DNA of 19,141 bases from Gemmatimonadales bacterium (GCA_025929805.1 JAICPP010000036.1:1-19141), one strand, 5' to 3'; numbered from the stretch's first letter, positions 7,441 through 14,922 are shown. The notes: generated by a model not told the origin, from the letters alone. Numbers and translations: made by a program.

Positions 7441-8889
7441 CTACTGTGGGACGATCATGAAAACCGAGCCCTGCTGGGTAACGATGTACAGCTCCCCCGA
7501 AGCATCCTCGCCGAAGCTCGTCACCAGTCCTCCGGACTCGAGCTCGGGCCATTCCTTCTGCTCCACCACCCCACCGTTCTCCATCCGTAGGCTTCGCACC
7601 CAGCCGGCGCAGTAGTCGGCGTAGAAGTACTGTCCCTGAAGGAACGGGATCGCCGCGCCCCGGTACACGTAGCCCCCGCTGATGGAGCAGCCTTCGCTCC
7701 GGCCGTACTCCACCACCGGTAGGGCCAAGCCGGTCCGGTCGCAGGTCTCCCCCCTGAAGCAAAAAGTCCCCTCCATCACGCTCCAGCCATAATTGACGCC
7801 ACGGCCCATCCCTTGGGCGGCACTGGCGTAATCCACCTCCTCCCACCGACTCTCGCCCACGTCTGCGATGTAGAGATCGCTGGTGCCGCGGTCGAAGCTG
7901 AAGCGCCACGGGTTGCGGAGCCCATAGCTCCAGACTTCCGGACGGGCTCCACTGATCCCCACGAATGGATTGTCGGCCGGTACGGTATAAGGAGGCACGG
8001 AAACATCGATCCGGAGGATCGAGCCGAGCAGGTCCTCCACCGACTGGCCCCGACCGCCGTCGTTGTCATCACCATCGCCCAGACCGATGTAGAGCATCCC
8101 ATCGGGTCCGAAGATGACTTGGCCGCCGTTGTGAGCGGTTCCCGGCCGCGAAACCACCAGCACCTCCGACTCGCTCGCGGGGTCCGCCCGGTCGGGATCG
8201 GCAGACACCCGGAAGAGGGAGATGCGGCTGGCACCCTGGGGATCGGTGTAGTGGACGATGAATCGCCCAGTGGTGGCATAATCGGGGAAGAAGGCAAGGC
8301 CGAGCAGGCCCTGCTCGCCGGCCCGGCTGCCCACCTTACTGGTCAAATCGAGGAATGGGTCCCCTAGCACGACGCCGCCCTTTATCAGCTTGATCGCGCC
8401 TTCCTTCTCCAGAACGAACAGCCGGTCATCCTGCGGTGGCGAGGTCAGATAGGTGGGGAAGTCGAGACCCGAGGCTATCTCCTGGAGCGTCACGGCAACT
8501 GGATCGGGTGGTCGAGCGGGATCGACCGTGATCACGAGGCTGCCGGTCACGCCCTCGGTGGTCGCCCGGATCTCGGACTGGCCCTTTTCCAGCGCTGTGA
8601 CCAGACCGGTCGGTGACACCGAGGCCACGGTTCCGATGCCGCTGCTCCACTCGAAGCTCTTGCCCTCGAGGAGGGTTCCGTTCGCGTCGTGAGCGGTCGC
8701 GGTGAGCTGCACGGTTTGCCCCACCTGGATCTCGGTGGTGGGCGCGGCGACTCTGACGGACGTGACCGGCTCGGGCTCCTGGATGGCCCCACCGCCATCG
8801 TCCCCGCAGGCCACCGATAACAGGCTGAGTATTAGGACAGGGGAGGGCGCGAGGAGCATCGGGCGTCGACTGCGGCGGGGATGGGTCAC
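7441..8889 (-). CDS. PQQ-dependent sugar dehydrogenase-like lipoprotein with N-terminal Big_2 domain
   Basis: A 482-residue exported protein. The signal ends LSLLSVAC (C28), followed by GDDGGG. Residues about 43-122 form a Big_2-type Ig domain (VGQTVQLTATAHDANG ... VASVSPTGLVTAL). Residues about 133-480 are a soluble-glucose-dehydrogenase-like six-bladed propeller: EQGLLGLAFFPDY, TAHNGGQVIFGPDGMLYIG with H253 at the position of the catalytic histidine, GLRNPWRFSFD with R325-N326 at the PQQ-contact position, and a C-terminal GELYIV blade. The family oxidises sugars or other alcohols using PQQ, passing electrons onward; the substrate here is unknown. GTG at 8889 is chosen because AGGAG lies 5 nt upstream on that strand. 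Four cysteines near residues 377-427 probably form disulfides. The gene is divergent from the TonB-family gene, and no PQQ synthesis gene is in the window. Confidence 0.85.
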   Translation of the reverse strand: MTHPRRSRRPMLLAPSPVLILSLLSVACGDDGGGAIQEPEPVTSVRVAAPTTEIQVGQTVQLTATAHDANGTLLEGKSFEWSSGIGTVASVSPTGLVTALEKGQSEIRATTEGVTGSLVITVDPARPPDPVAVTLQEIASGLDFPTYLTSPPQDDRLFVLEKEGAIKLIKGGVVLGDPFLDLTSKVGSRAGEQGLLGLAFFPDYATTGRFIVHYTDPQGASRISLFRVSADPDRADPASESEVLVVSRPGTAHNGGQVIFGPDGMLYIGLGDGDDNDGGRGQSVEDLLGSILRIDVSVPPYTVPADNPFVGISGARPEVWSYGLRNPWRFSFDRGTSDLYIADVGESRWEEVDYASAAQGMGRGVNYGWSVMEGTFCFRGETCDRTGLALPVVEYGRSEGCSISGGYVYRGAAIPFLQGQYFYADYCAGWVRSLRMENGGVVEQKEWPELESGGLVTSFGEDASGELYIVTQQGSVFMIVPQ

Positions 8890-8979
8890 AGCTGCTCCTG
8901 GGTGCTAAGACTTTGTCCGATAAGCGTATGCTACTGACACCCCAGCTTACCAACTTCGGGCGATCTCGGCTGTGATATG

Positions 8980-8997
8980 GACACGCCTGCCCGTGTC
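8980..8997. promoter_or_regulatory. Inverted repeat abutting the putative TonB-gene promoter
   Basis: GACACG (8980-8985) and CGTGTC (8992-8997) form a perfect inverted repeat with a 6-nt spacer CCTGCC. Its right end touches the proposed -35 element at 8998. The size, symmetry and position are those of an operator for a dimeric regulator in this divergent region, though a chance hairpin is possible. Confidence 0.35.
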
Positions 8998-9027
8998 TTG
9001 CCGATGGCGGGAAATTCGTCATATATG
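8998..9027 (+). promoter_or_regulatory. Putative sigma-70-type promoter of the TonB-family gene
   Basis: TTGCCG (8998-9003) and TATATG (9022-9027) are separated by 18 nt and lie 33 nt before the ATG at 9061. The surrounding CATATATG stretch is the most AT-rich part of this region. Both hexamers match the enterobacterial consensus only in part, so this is a suggestion. Confidence 0.35.
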
Positions 9028-9060
9028 TGAGTCAACGCGAGCCCTATTCGCGGTTAGGGT

Positions 9061-9762
9061 ATGCACCTCACCCTTCTGGAATCCGGCAGGACCTTCCTCT
9101 CAACAGCAGAGTGTGCCGTGCTGAGCATCGTGGCACACGCGGGACTCGTGTGGTTTACCGTAAGCCAGACCGACGCGGGGCGACGAATCCCGACCGACGA
9201 GCGCGAGGCCCGGGTCTTCTTCCTCCTGCCGCCCGACCGGGTGGATGTGCGGGATCGCCAGAGTGAGATCATCCAGTGGGGCAAGCTCGGTGGGGATCTG
9301 GAGGACGGGAAGCATCTCTTGAAGGACGGAGGCTGGCTCAGCCTGAAGCAAGCCTACGGCGCCCGGGGCAAGCGAAACCGCAGCGGAGCCCGCGGGCAGC
9401 TGCCCTTCGGTCCGGCATCACAGTACGTCCCGGACACCGCCTTCAGCGTGCTCGAGGTGGACGAGATCGTACGCTACGAGTCGAGTGCTGCTCCAATTTA
9501 CCCGCCGGACCTGCTCGCCAAAGGAGCCCAGGGCTCGGTGCAGGCGACCTACGTGGTCGATTCGACCGGCCGAGTGGACACCAGCACGATCAAAGTTGTA
9601 CGCAGCGACGATCCCAAGTTCACCGCCTCGGTGCGGACCGCGCTGGGCAGCATGCGCTTCCGGCCGGCCAAGCGGGCGGGGAAGACGGTCCGCCAGCTGG
9701 TGGAGCAGAAGTTCAACTTCAAGATCGTTCCCCCCTCCCAGATGCCCGAGCAGATCAGCTAG
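9061..9762 (+). CDS. TonB family protein
   Basis: A 233-residue inner-membrane-anchored protein. Residues about 17-35 (AVLSIVAHAGLVWFTV) form one transmembrane helix, and residues about 138-222 are a TonB C-terminal domain: YPPDLLAKGAQGSVQATYVVD, then GRVDTSTIKVVRSDDPKF, then SMRFRPAKRAGKTVRQLV and FNFKI. Such proteins span the periplasm and pass energy or force to outer-membrane receptors. The linker (about 36-135) is charged and lacks the usual proline-rich spacer, so it may belong to the TonB-domain relatives of uncertain partner. No ExbB, ExbD or TonB-dependent receptor is in the window. ATG 9061 is the first start after an in-frame TAG at 9055. The N terminus MHLTLLESGR fits the family, although the only purine-rich sequence nearby is very close to the ATG. 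Confidence 0.85.
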   Translation: MHLTLLESGRTFLSTAECAVLSIVAHAGLVWFTVSQTDAGRRIPTDEREARVFFLLPPDRVDVRDRQSEIIQWGKLGGDLEDGKHLLKDGGWLSLKQAYGARGKRNRSGARGQLPFGPASQYVPDTAFSVLEVDEIVRYESSAAPIYPPDLLAKGAQGSVQATYVVDSTGRVDTSTIKVVRSDDPKFTASVRTALGSMRFRPAKRAGKTVRQLVEQKFNFKIVPPSQMPEQIS

Positions 9763-9828
9763 TAACGCCGCATCACCCCGCTTGACGGGTCGGACGAACC
9801 TTCAAAGCAAAGCCGTTATCTGCGTTGT

Positions 9829-11025
9829 TTAGGGCAGGACTCCTCGCGCGATCGAGAGGCAGTCTCCTCCGGAGCTGAAGAGATAGAAGGTCCGGCCGTC
9901 CGCACTCAGGTACTTGGTGGGGATGTCCGCTCGCTCACCCGAGCCCCAATCGGTTGACCCGCAGCCGGTCGTGCCGACCCCTCCCGGCCAGGTGAGACTC
10001 CCGCTGGAGAACACCGCCTGCCACGGCCCCCACGGCTGGGGTGACACCAGGACCATGAGCCCGCCGTGGAACCGGGTCCCTTCATTGGGTGTCGCCGGGG
10101 TGGGGTCATAGACCAGCGACAGCATGAACCGGTTGATTCCCGGGTTCCAGCTCATGCCGGCCCGAGGGGTGAACCTGCTGTCCGGCTGGAAAAGAATAGG
10201 TGTCGCCGCGGAGGCCGATGGGCACCAGGCGGGGCTGCTCTCACTGCCGCAGAAGTACTGCCAATTGCTCTGAAGCGTGAGATCGCTCCGTAATCCCCGG
10301 ATCAGGCTGAACCCGGGCACCAGCTCGTAGGCACTGTTGCTGACACTGCCGGTAACGCTCGTGCTCATCGGGACGACGGCATAGACGTAGTCAGGCGGCC
10401 CACCGGCGTATCCCTGTCCATACTGCACGAACGAGGCGTATCCGACCTCGGTCAGGCTCCACTCGACCCAGCTGAACGCCGGTACGGCCGAGCCGTAAGT
10501 GTCGGAGAACTTGAGTCGCACGCCGGTGCCGGATGGTGTGATGTTCCGGATCCAGTACCACAAGCGTCCATCGACGTGGAGCATGCCGGCCGGCTTGTGA
10601 CTGGCGGAGTCGTCGCCCACCGCCTCGACGCCGGCCCCGAGTGCTGCGTCATCCCAAACGTGCGGATCACCGGTGGGCACCACGCTGAAGGACACGCCGT
10701 AAGCCTCGGCGCCGGAGATCCGGCCGAATCCCATGCCGATCTTTTCCGGGACGCCCTCCGGACGGCAATCCCCGAACGCGGTATAGAGGTTCCCGTCTGG
10801 CGCCCAGGTCGGAGTCCACGAATCGCATCCTACCGTGCTGGCGATCTGGACCATCTGCGGCTGTGGGTCCCACTGGATCGGTCCGGTCAGCTCCGGCGGC
10901 TCTGGCTCCTCCGTACCTCCGTTGCCCACTTCCTCTTGCTCCACAGCGTCGCTACAGGCGAGAGCACTGCAGAACAGGCCGAGAAGGATCGCCTGCTTTA
11001 AGCCACGGATCACACCGATGAACAC
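9829..11025 (-). CDS. Beta-propeller lipoprotein, DUF4185-like
   Basis: From the GTG at 11025 this is a 398-residue lipoprotein: RGLKQAILLGLFCSALAC is the signal, with the lipid cysteine at residue 24 and an acidic linker to about 45. The body is rich in aromatic beta strands: DSWTPTWAPDGNLYTAFGDC (residues 68-87), KPAGMLHVDGRLWYWIRN (144-161), and near the C terminus DIPTKYLSADGRTFYLFSSG (367-386). This recurring W/Y-DG-x-x-Y pattern resembles DUF4185 or sialidase/glycosidase-like propellers. No catalytic residues can be named. I chose 11025 because CGGAG lies 6 nt upstream; an ATG-less extension to 11154 adds 43 residues with no export logic. The gene's first codons and ribosome site lie inside the inverted-repeat element at 11001-11232. 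It converges on the TonB gene with 66 nt between stops. Confidence 0.65.
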   Translation of the reverse strand: MFIGVIRGLKQAILLGLFCSALACSDAVEQEEVGNGGTEEPEPPELTGPIQWDPQPQMVQIASTVGCDSWTPTWAPDGNLYTAFGDCRPEGVPEKIGMGFGRISGAEAYGVSFSVVPTGDPHVWDDAALGAGVEAVGDDSASHKPAGMLHVDGRLWYWIRNITPSGTGVRLKFSDTYGSAVPAFSWVEWSLTEVGYASFVQYGQGYAGGPPDYVYAVVPMSTSVTGSVSNSAYELVPGFSLIRGLRSDLTLQSNWQYFCGSESSPAWCPSASAATPILFQPDSRFTPRAGMSWNPGINRFMLSLVYDPTPATPNEGTRFHGGLMVLVSPQPWGPWQAVFSSGSLTWPGGVGTTGCGSTDWGSGERADIPTKYLSADGRTFYLFSSGGDCLSIARGVLP

Positions 11026-11232
11026 GGATTGCTCCGCAGCCCAATCAACTCCTGCTGCGCCACGACTGAGCGAATTTGGTTCAACAGCACACCAGTCGCG
11101 CTCGTGGCGAAGGAATGGTCGATAGGGTAATTCGTGAGGTGTGCTTTTGAACAAGAATCCTCTGATCGGTTGCTGGATAGAAGCTTCTCTTGCAAAAGGA
11201 ACGATCCGTGGTGATCCGTATGATCCGTGGCT
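11001..11232. repeat. 232-bp element bounded by 30-bp inverted repeats
   Basis: The left arm (11001-11030) and right arm (11203-11232) are inverted copies that agree at 25 of 30 positions. The outer 12 bp, AGCCACGGATCA against TGATCCGTGGCT, match perfectly. Each arm is itself built from three imperfect ATCCGTG-type units about 10 nt apart. The interior is more AT-rich than the neighbouring genes and has a small palindrome AGAAGCTTCT at 11179-11188. I see no coding sequence for a transposase and no clear target-site duplication. It resembles a small non-autonomous (MITE-like) or dispersed intergenic repeat. I recall similar ATCCGTG-iterated sequences in environmental genomes, but only from memory. 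The left arm reaches into the start of the propeller lipoprotein gene. Confidence 0.55.
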
Positions 11233-11258
11233 CGTTTTTCAGTTTGTGTCGCGACTGC

Positions 11259-11288
11259 TTGACACGCGGATAGACGAACTCTTACCCT
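11259..11288 (+). promoter_or_regulatory. Putative promoter giving a leaderless transcript
   Basis: TTGACA (11259-11264) is a perfect -35 hexamer. TACCCT (11283-11288), 18 nt on, keeps the three most important -10 positions (T1, A2, T6). The ATG of the next gene is 7 nt after the -10, where transcription would be expected to begin, and that gene has no Shine-Dalgarno sequence. The combination suggests transcription starting at or next to the start codon. Confidence 0.45.
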
Positions 11289-11295
11289 GCGTCGT

Positions 11296-13074
11296 ATGGT
11301 CGATCCGCCCAATATCCGGCTCCCGCGACGCCCAGCGGCACTAGGACCACCCCTCGCCATACCTCTCCTAATGCTCGCCCTGGGCTGCGGTACCGACGGC
11401 CCCTCCCCGCCAGTGGCTTCCACTCCCGATACCATCCCGACAGCAGATAGCATCCCGGCAGTTCCGTCGGACGGCTATACGTGGGGCTCCGCCACGCCGG
11501 AGAGCCAGGGGATGTGCGGGAGCACCACCCAGCTGGGCTGCACCAAAACCCTGGAGCAAATCTGGAGCTCCATCAGTGACCCCAAGCACAATACCAAGCG
11601 TTTCGTGATAATCCGGAACGACAAGGTAATCTTCGACCGAGGAGGGACCGAGCCCTACTTTGTCTACTCCGCATCCAAGGGTCTCCTGGGAGCGCCGGCG
11701 CTGGTCCACGCCCTGAGCAGCTGCGGCGTGGGGATCAAGGACCGGGCTTCGAGCTGGCTGGCCCATGGCGAAGGTGCCCGCTGGGGAACCCAGTACCCGT
11801 GGACCGACATCACCGTCGAGCAGCTGGCCACCCACACCAGTGGGGTCTGCGACTACGGCAACTCGAGCACAGCGTGTCAAGACCAGAATCCGGGCTGGCA
11901 GCAGGCCTTCGATATCGCAAAGCGGGGCGGCCCCGAATACGAATATCCCGAAGACGCCTTTACCATCGCCCGGCTGCAGTCGGAACAGAACAGTGAGCCG
12001 GCCCTGCCGCCGGGAAGCACCTACGAGTACAGCAACGTCGGGCACGCCCTGCTGAATTACGTGGTCCAGAGAGCCTGCGGCGAGAGTCTGGTCGACATTT
12101 TCGACTCCTATATCAAACAGCACGGCATGGGGTCTCCGGTCCGCCCGGCACTCATCGCTACCGATGATGGCCAACAGTTCCATCAGAGCACCGGCATCGC
12201 CATGTGGAACGGGTTGGACGGTGCGGCAGTGCTGCGGCTCGCCGCCAGGCGGGGCATCTGGGACAACCGGAATGTGGAGCCGGTGAGATACTGGTACGAG
12301 GTCACCAAGGTGGAAGGGAATCTCGCCGCCGCTTCGTATGCCAATCGAGGCGTGGTCTACGAAAACAATTCGCTGGACACCTGGACCCAGTCACCCGGTC
12401 ACCAGCGCCTGTCGCTGGAAACGTTCGGTCACGGCGGCAACTACGGCACCGTATTCCTGACCGATCCGCTGACCGGCACGATCGTCGTTCGGCAGGGAGA
12501 CAACAATGCCCCCGGTGCATCGTATCTCACCACCAACGGATGCGAGCCGGGATGGACCGGAACGGCGCCCTCCTGCACCGAAGGGACGGACTGGAGCAAT
12601 AACTGGAACGTCGCCGCGGGCGAGCTCGGCTCCTCCCGCGTCGGACCCAGAGTGATGATCGTGGAGCCGCTCCAGGAGGCGTTCTTCTTCCCGCCGCCGT
12701 TTTGCCGAATGACGTCGGCAGGTGGCCAGCCGGTCGACAACACGACCGACGTGTACAGCAGCCCGTCAAACGCGACCACCATCGATCTGGTCGCGGAAAT
12801 CACGGTCGACCCCCGAGAGGGTCAAGGTTCGTCGGTGGCAGAACGGGTCGAGTTCTACAGCGAGAGCGAAGGCACGGCGCCGCAACGGATCGGGAATGGG
12901 ACGTTAGTGGCCGGCACCAGCCCGGCGCAGTACCAGCTGTCGTTCGGCGCGGACAGCCACGGCACGCCCGGCGAGATCAAAACCTACTTCGCCAACTGCG
13001 TCGCCCAGTCGGTTCAGGACGGCACCAAGGAAGTTCCCTCCTATTCGCGGCCGGTGCGGGTACGGCGGATGTAA
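11296..13074 (+). CDS. Serine beta-lactamase/penicillin-binding-like lipoprotein, cysteine-rich
   Basis: A 592-residue lipoprotein: signal MVDPPNIRLPRRP... ending LLMLALGC (C31), then a Pro/Thr linker to about 55. Residues about 62-405 have the serine beta-lactamase fold motifs in order: S125-A-S-K128 in YSASKG, Y245-S-N247 in YEYSNVGHALL, and H379-G-G in FGHGGNYG, which replaces the KTG triad as in many class C-like esterases and peptidases. Between them are TVEQLATHTSG and a PGSTYEYSN segment, both usual for the family. Residues about 450-592 are an extra beta-rich C-terminal region, perhaps Ig-like (VAEITVDPREG, RVEFYSE). Ten cysteines remain after C31, an even number that suggests disulfides. 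It may be an esterase, D-amino-acid peptidase or carboxypeptidase; true beta-lactamase activity is not implied. Confidence 0.85.
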   Translation: MVDPPNIRLPRRPAALGPPLAIPLLMLALGCGTDGPSPPVASTPDTIPTADSIPAVPSDGYTWGSATPESQGMCGSTTQLGCTKTLEQIWSSISDPKHNTKRFVIIRNDKVIFDRGGTEPYFVYSASKGLLGAPALVHALSSCGVGIKDRASSWLAHGEGARWGTQYPWTDITVEQLATHTSGVCDYGNSSTACQDQNPGWQQAFDIAKRGGPEYEYPEDAFTIARLQSEQNSEPALPPGSTYEYSNVGHALLNYVVQRACGESLVDIFDSYIKQHGMGSPVRPALIATDDGQQFHQSTGIAMWNGLDGAAVLRLAARRGIWDNRNVEPVRYWYEVTKVEGNLAAASYANRGVVYENNSLDTWTQSPGHQRLSLETFGHGGNYGTVFLTDPLTGTIVVRQGDNNAPGASYLTTNGCEPGWTGTAPSCTEGTDWSNNWNVAAGELGSSRVGPRVMIVEPLQEAFFFPPPFCRMTSAGGQPVDNTTDVYSSPSNATTIDLVAEITVDPREGQGSSVAERVEFYSESEGTAPQRIGNGTLVAGTSPAQYQLSFGADSHGTPGEIKTYFANCVAQSVQDGTKEVPSYSRPVRVRRM

Positions 13075-13083
13075 GCGGTAGCG

Positions 13084-13104
13084 CGCGACAGCGGGATAGT
13101 CGCG
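13084..13104. terminator. Weak hairpin between convergent genes
   Basis: CGCGAC (13084-13089) and GTCGCG (13099-13104) can form a 6-bp GC-rich stem with a 9-nt loop in the 52-nt gap between two converging genes. There is no T-tract on either side, so it would be at best a partial bidirectional terminator. Confidence 0.25.
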
Positions 13105-13126
13105 ACCACGATTCCGGAAACGAAAC

Positions 13127-13960
13127 TCATGGACGTCGAGCGACCGCCAACAGGTGAGCACTGACGCCGAGCCCCGAGGGCTCGGATTCGAGCAACCGGG
13201 CCACCCGGACCAGATCGGCGCGGCGGCGTGGATCCGCCAGTCGGTCGGACACATCCGAGAAGAGCCAACCGGGCCCTTCTATGCCATAGAGCCCGTCGAG
13301 GATGAGCCCCGAGGCCTCCATTTCCGTACGAAGCTCGTCCGGGTGATGAAAGTAGGCGGTGGTGAAGTAGTCGAACCGCTCGGTCGGGTTCCGATGTTGT
13401 CCGTCCCGGAGGTCTCGCTCGACGATAGCGGCAAATCGCGGATCCTGAAACAGATCGCGAGAGAGACCGTCCAGCGCCGATGCCCAGCGCGAGATGGCCG
13501 CGGCGAAGAGCTGTCCGCCTGGTTTGAGCACTCGGCGTGCCTCGCTCAGGGCGCGAGCGCGATCGCCGGCCTCGGTCAGATGATAGAGCGGGCCCAGCAG
13601 AAAGACGATCTCGGCGGTCCTATCGGGGAAGTCGAGGGCTCGCGCATCTCCGACTCGATAAGAGGCGAGCGGACGAGACCGGGCCGCGCTGCGACGCTGG
13701 GCTTCCGCGACCAGCCTCGGCACCGGGTCCACCAGATGCACGGTGTATCCGGCGTCCGCGAGCCAGAGGGCATAGGCGCCGGAGGCCCCGCCCACATCGA
13801 GCACCGTTGCCGGGGGACGCCGGGCATGACGCTCGATCAGCTCCCGGGTCCGCAGCGCCTCGAGCAGGAACGCACCCTCCTCGAGTCGGGATTCCTCGGG
13901 CGTCCGGTGGTAGAACTCGGCGATGGCCGGGTCGAGCGCAGGCGGCGGTTGTTCGGACAC
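13127..13960 (-). CDS. Class I SAM-dependent methyltransferase
   Basis: A 277-residue soluble protein with a Rossmann-type methyltransferase core. Motif I is VLDVGGASGAYA (residues 53-64). The acidic residue that would bind the SAM ribose is D78 in VHLVDP. Motif II/III follows as GDARALDF (104-111) and IVFLLGPLYHL (118-128), with the post-core strand RVLKPGGQLFAAAI (143-156). The C-terminal third is helical and probably forms the substrate cap, with YFTTAYFHHPDEL as its most distinctive part. The methyl acceptor is unknown. The start is GTG at 13960 with no strong ribosome site; it lies 33 bp after the stop of the alpha/beta hydrolase gene on the same strand, so co-transcription is likely. 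Confidence 0.87.
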   Translation of the reverse strand: MSEQPPPALDPAIAEFYHRTPEESRLEEGAFLLEALRTRELIERHARRPPATVLDVGGASGAYALWLADAGYTVHLVDPVPRLVAEAQRRSAARSRPLASYRVGDARALDFPDRTAEIVFLLGPLYHLTEAGDRARALSEARRVLKPGGQLFAAAISRWASALDGLSRDLFQDPRFAAIVERDLRDGQHRNPTERFDYFTTAYFHHPDELRTEMEASGLILDGLYGIEGPGWLFSDVSDRLADPRRRADLVRVARLLESEPSGLGVSAHLLAVARRP

Positions 13961-13993
13961 GGTATCGTCGACCGGACCCGTGGAGTGCGCGGG

Positions 13994-14800
13994 TCAGGCC
14001 GCGTGGCGTTTCAGGAAGACCACGGTTCTTTGATTGAACTCATCCACTCTCTCGTAAATCGGCGCGTGCGCACAGTCCTCGAAGACCACCACTTCCGAGC
14101 CTCGAATGGCGTTCCTCAGCCCATCCGCAAAACGGGTGGAGGTCAGCTGGTCGCGGCGGCCGAAGGTGATCTGCGTCGGCGCCGTAATCCGATTCAGCCG
14201 AGACTCGACGTCGTGGGCGAGTACCGCGTTCGACTGCCGCACGAATGCCTCCAGCGGCTGGGCCGGCCGGCTCCGAACGAAGTCGCTCAGCGACTGGATG
14301 TAGTCCGGCTTGGCCGCATACAGCTCCGGCGTGAGGCACCAGGGGAAGATGCCCAGAACGATCAGCTCCGCCACGCTCCCCGACGCTTTGGCCATGATCT
14401 GCCATCCCTCCACCACACTCTTCAGGAAGCCGTCGGTCTTGGGCCACGGACTGTGCAGTGATAAGGACTTGACCATTTTCGGATACTTCGCTGCCAGCCA
14501 CATGCCAATTGCGGCGCCAAGCGAAAGGCCGGACACATGTGCCTGCTCGATTCCGATGGCTTTCATGAAGGCGGCCACGTCGTCGGCAAAGATTTCCGTG
14601 GAGTAGGTCCCTCCCGGTTTGTCGGTTTCCCCGGCTCCCCGCGGATCCAGCGAGATGCAGGTGAAGTGCTTCGCGTATTCCGCGACCTGAAAGGCGTAAC
14701 AGGCGTGGTCGGCAGCGAGGTAGGGAATGAGGATGAGAGGGTCGCCGGTGCCCTGCTGCTCGTAATTGATGGTCAGATTGTTGGCTCTCACCTTGGGCAC
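13994..14800 (-). CDS. Alpha/beta hydrolase
   Basis: A 268-residue cytoplasmic alpha/beta-hydrolase-fold protein without signal peptide. It starts VPKVRANNLTINYEQQGTGD, followed by PLILIPYLA at the oxyanion-hole strand and the DPRGAGETDKP loop. The nucleophile elbow is G91-L-S93-L-G95, and the triad is completed by D217 in FGRRDQLTS and H245 in CAHAPIYE. The closest style is 3-oxoadipate enol-lactonase or general esterase/epoxide-hydrolase-type members, but the substrate cannot be read. The frame stays open to an ATG at 14941, yet the extra 47 residues look non-coding. I take GTG 14800, which has a strong AAAGGAGG 7 nt upstream and begins exactly at the conserved domain. It is probably the first gene of a two-gene unit with the methyltransferase. 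Confidence 0.87.
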   Translation of the reverse strand: MPKVRANNLTINYEQQGTGDPLILIPYLAADHACYAFQVAEYAKHFTCISLDPRGAGETDKPGGTYSTEIFADDVAAFMKAIGIEQAHVSGLSLGAAIGMWLAAKYPKMVKSLSLHSPWPKTDGFLKSVVEGWQIMAKASGSVAELIVLGIFPWCLTPELYAAKPDYIQSLSDFVRSRPAQPLEAFVRQSNAVLAHDVESRLNRITAPTQITFGRRDQLTSTRFADGLRNAIRGSEVVVFEDCAHAPIYERVDEFNQRTVVFLKRHAA

Positions 14801-14807
14801 GGGCTTC

Positions 14808-14815
14808 CCTCCTTT
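14808..14815 (-). promoter_or_regulatory. Ribosome binding site that fixes the hydrolase start
   Basis: On the minus strand this reads AAAGGAGG, 7 nt before the GTG at 14800. It is the strongest Shine-Dalgarno match in the window. It argues against the longer frame opening at 14941, which would overlap the divergent gene at 14923. Confidence 0.75.
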
Positions 14816-14823
14816 GGGTGCGC

Positions 14824-14863
14824 AGCTTGCCGCGGTTCTCCTGAGTCCGTAGCTTGCCCGCGG
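14824..14863. promoter_or_regulatory. Near-identical direct repeats in a divergent gene spacer
   Basis: AGCTTGCCGCGG (14824-14835) and AGCTTGCCCGCGG (14851-14863) differ by one inserted C and start 27 nt apart. They lie in the 122-nt spacer between the hydrolase and SBP56-like genes. The spacing is not a whole number of helical turns (about 2.6), which weakens a simple operator reading. Confidence 0.3.
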
Positions 14864-14922
14864 ACCGAGATATGACTTCGGCGTCGCGAACCCGACGATC
14901 TCCTGACCAGTGGTGACCTGCG

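Noticed and set aside
11026..11154. N-terminal extension of the propeller lipoprotein to 11154
   Set aside because: It would bury the signal peptide behind 43 residues translated from the inverted-repeat element, and a ribosome site supports GTG 11025.
13154..14461. Plus-strand open frame of 435 codons opposite the methyltransferase and hydrolase
   Set aside because: It runs across two unrelated genes with recognisable catalytic motifs on the other strand, and its translation has no family signal.
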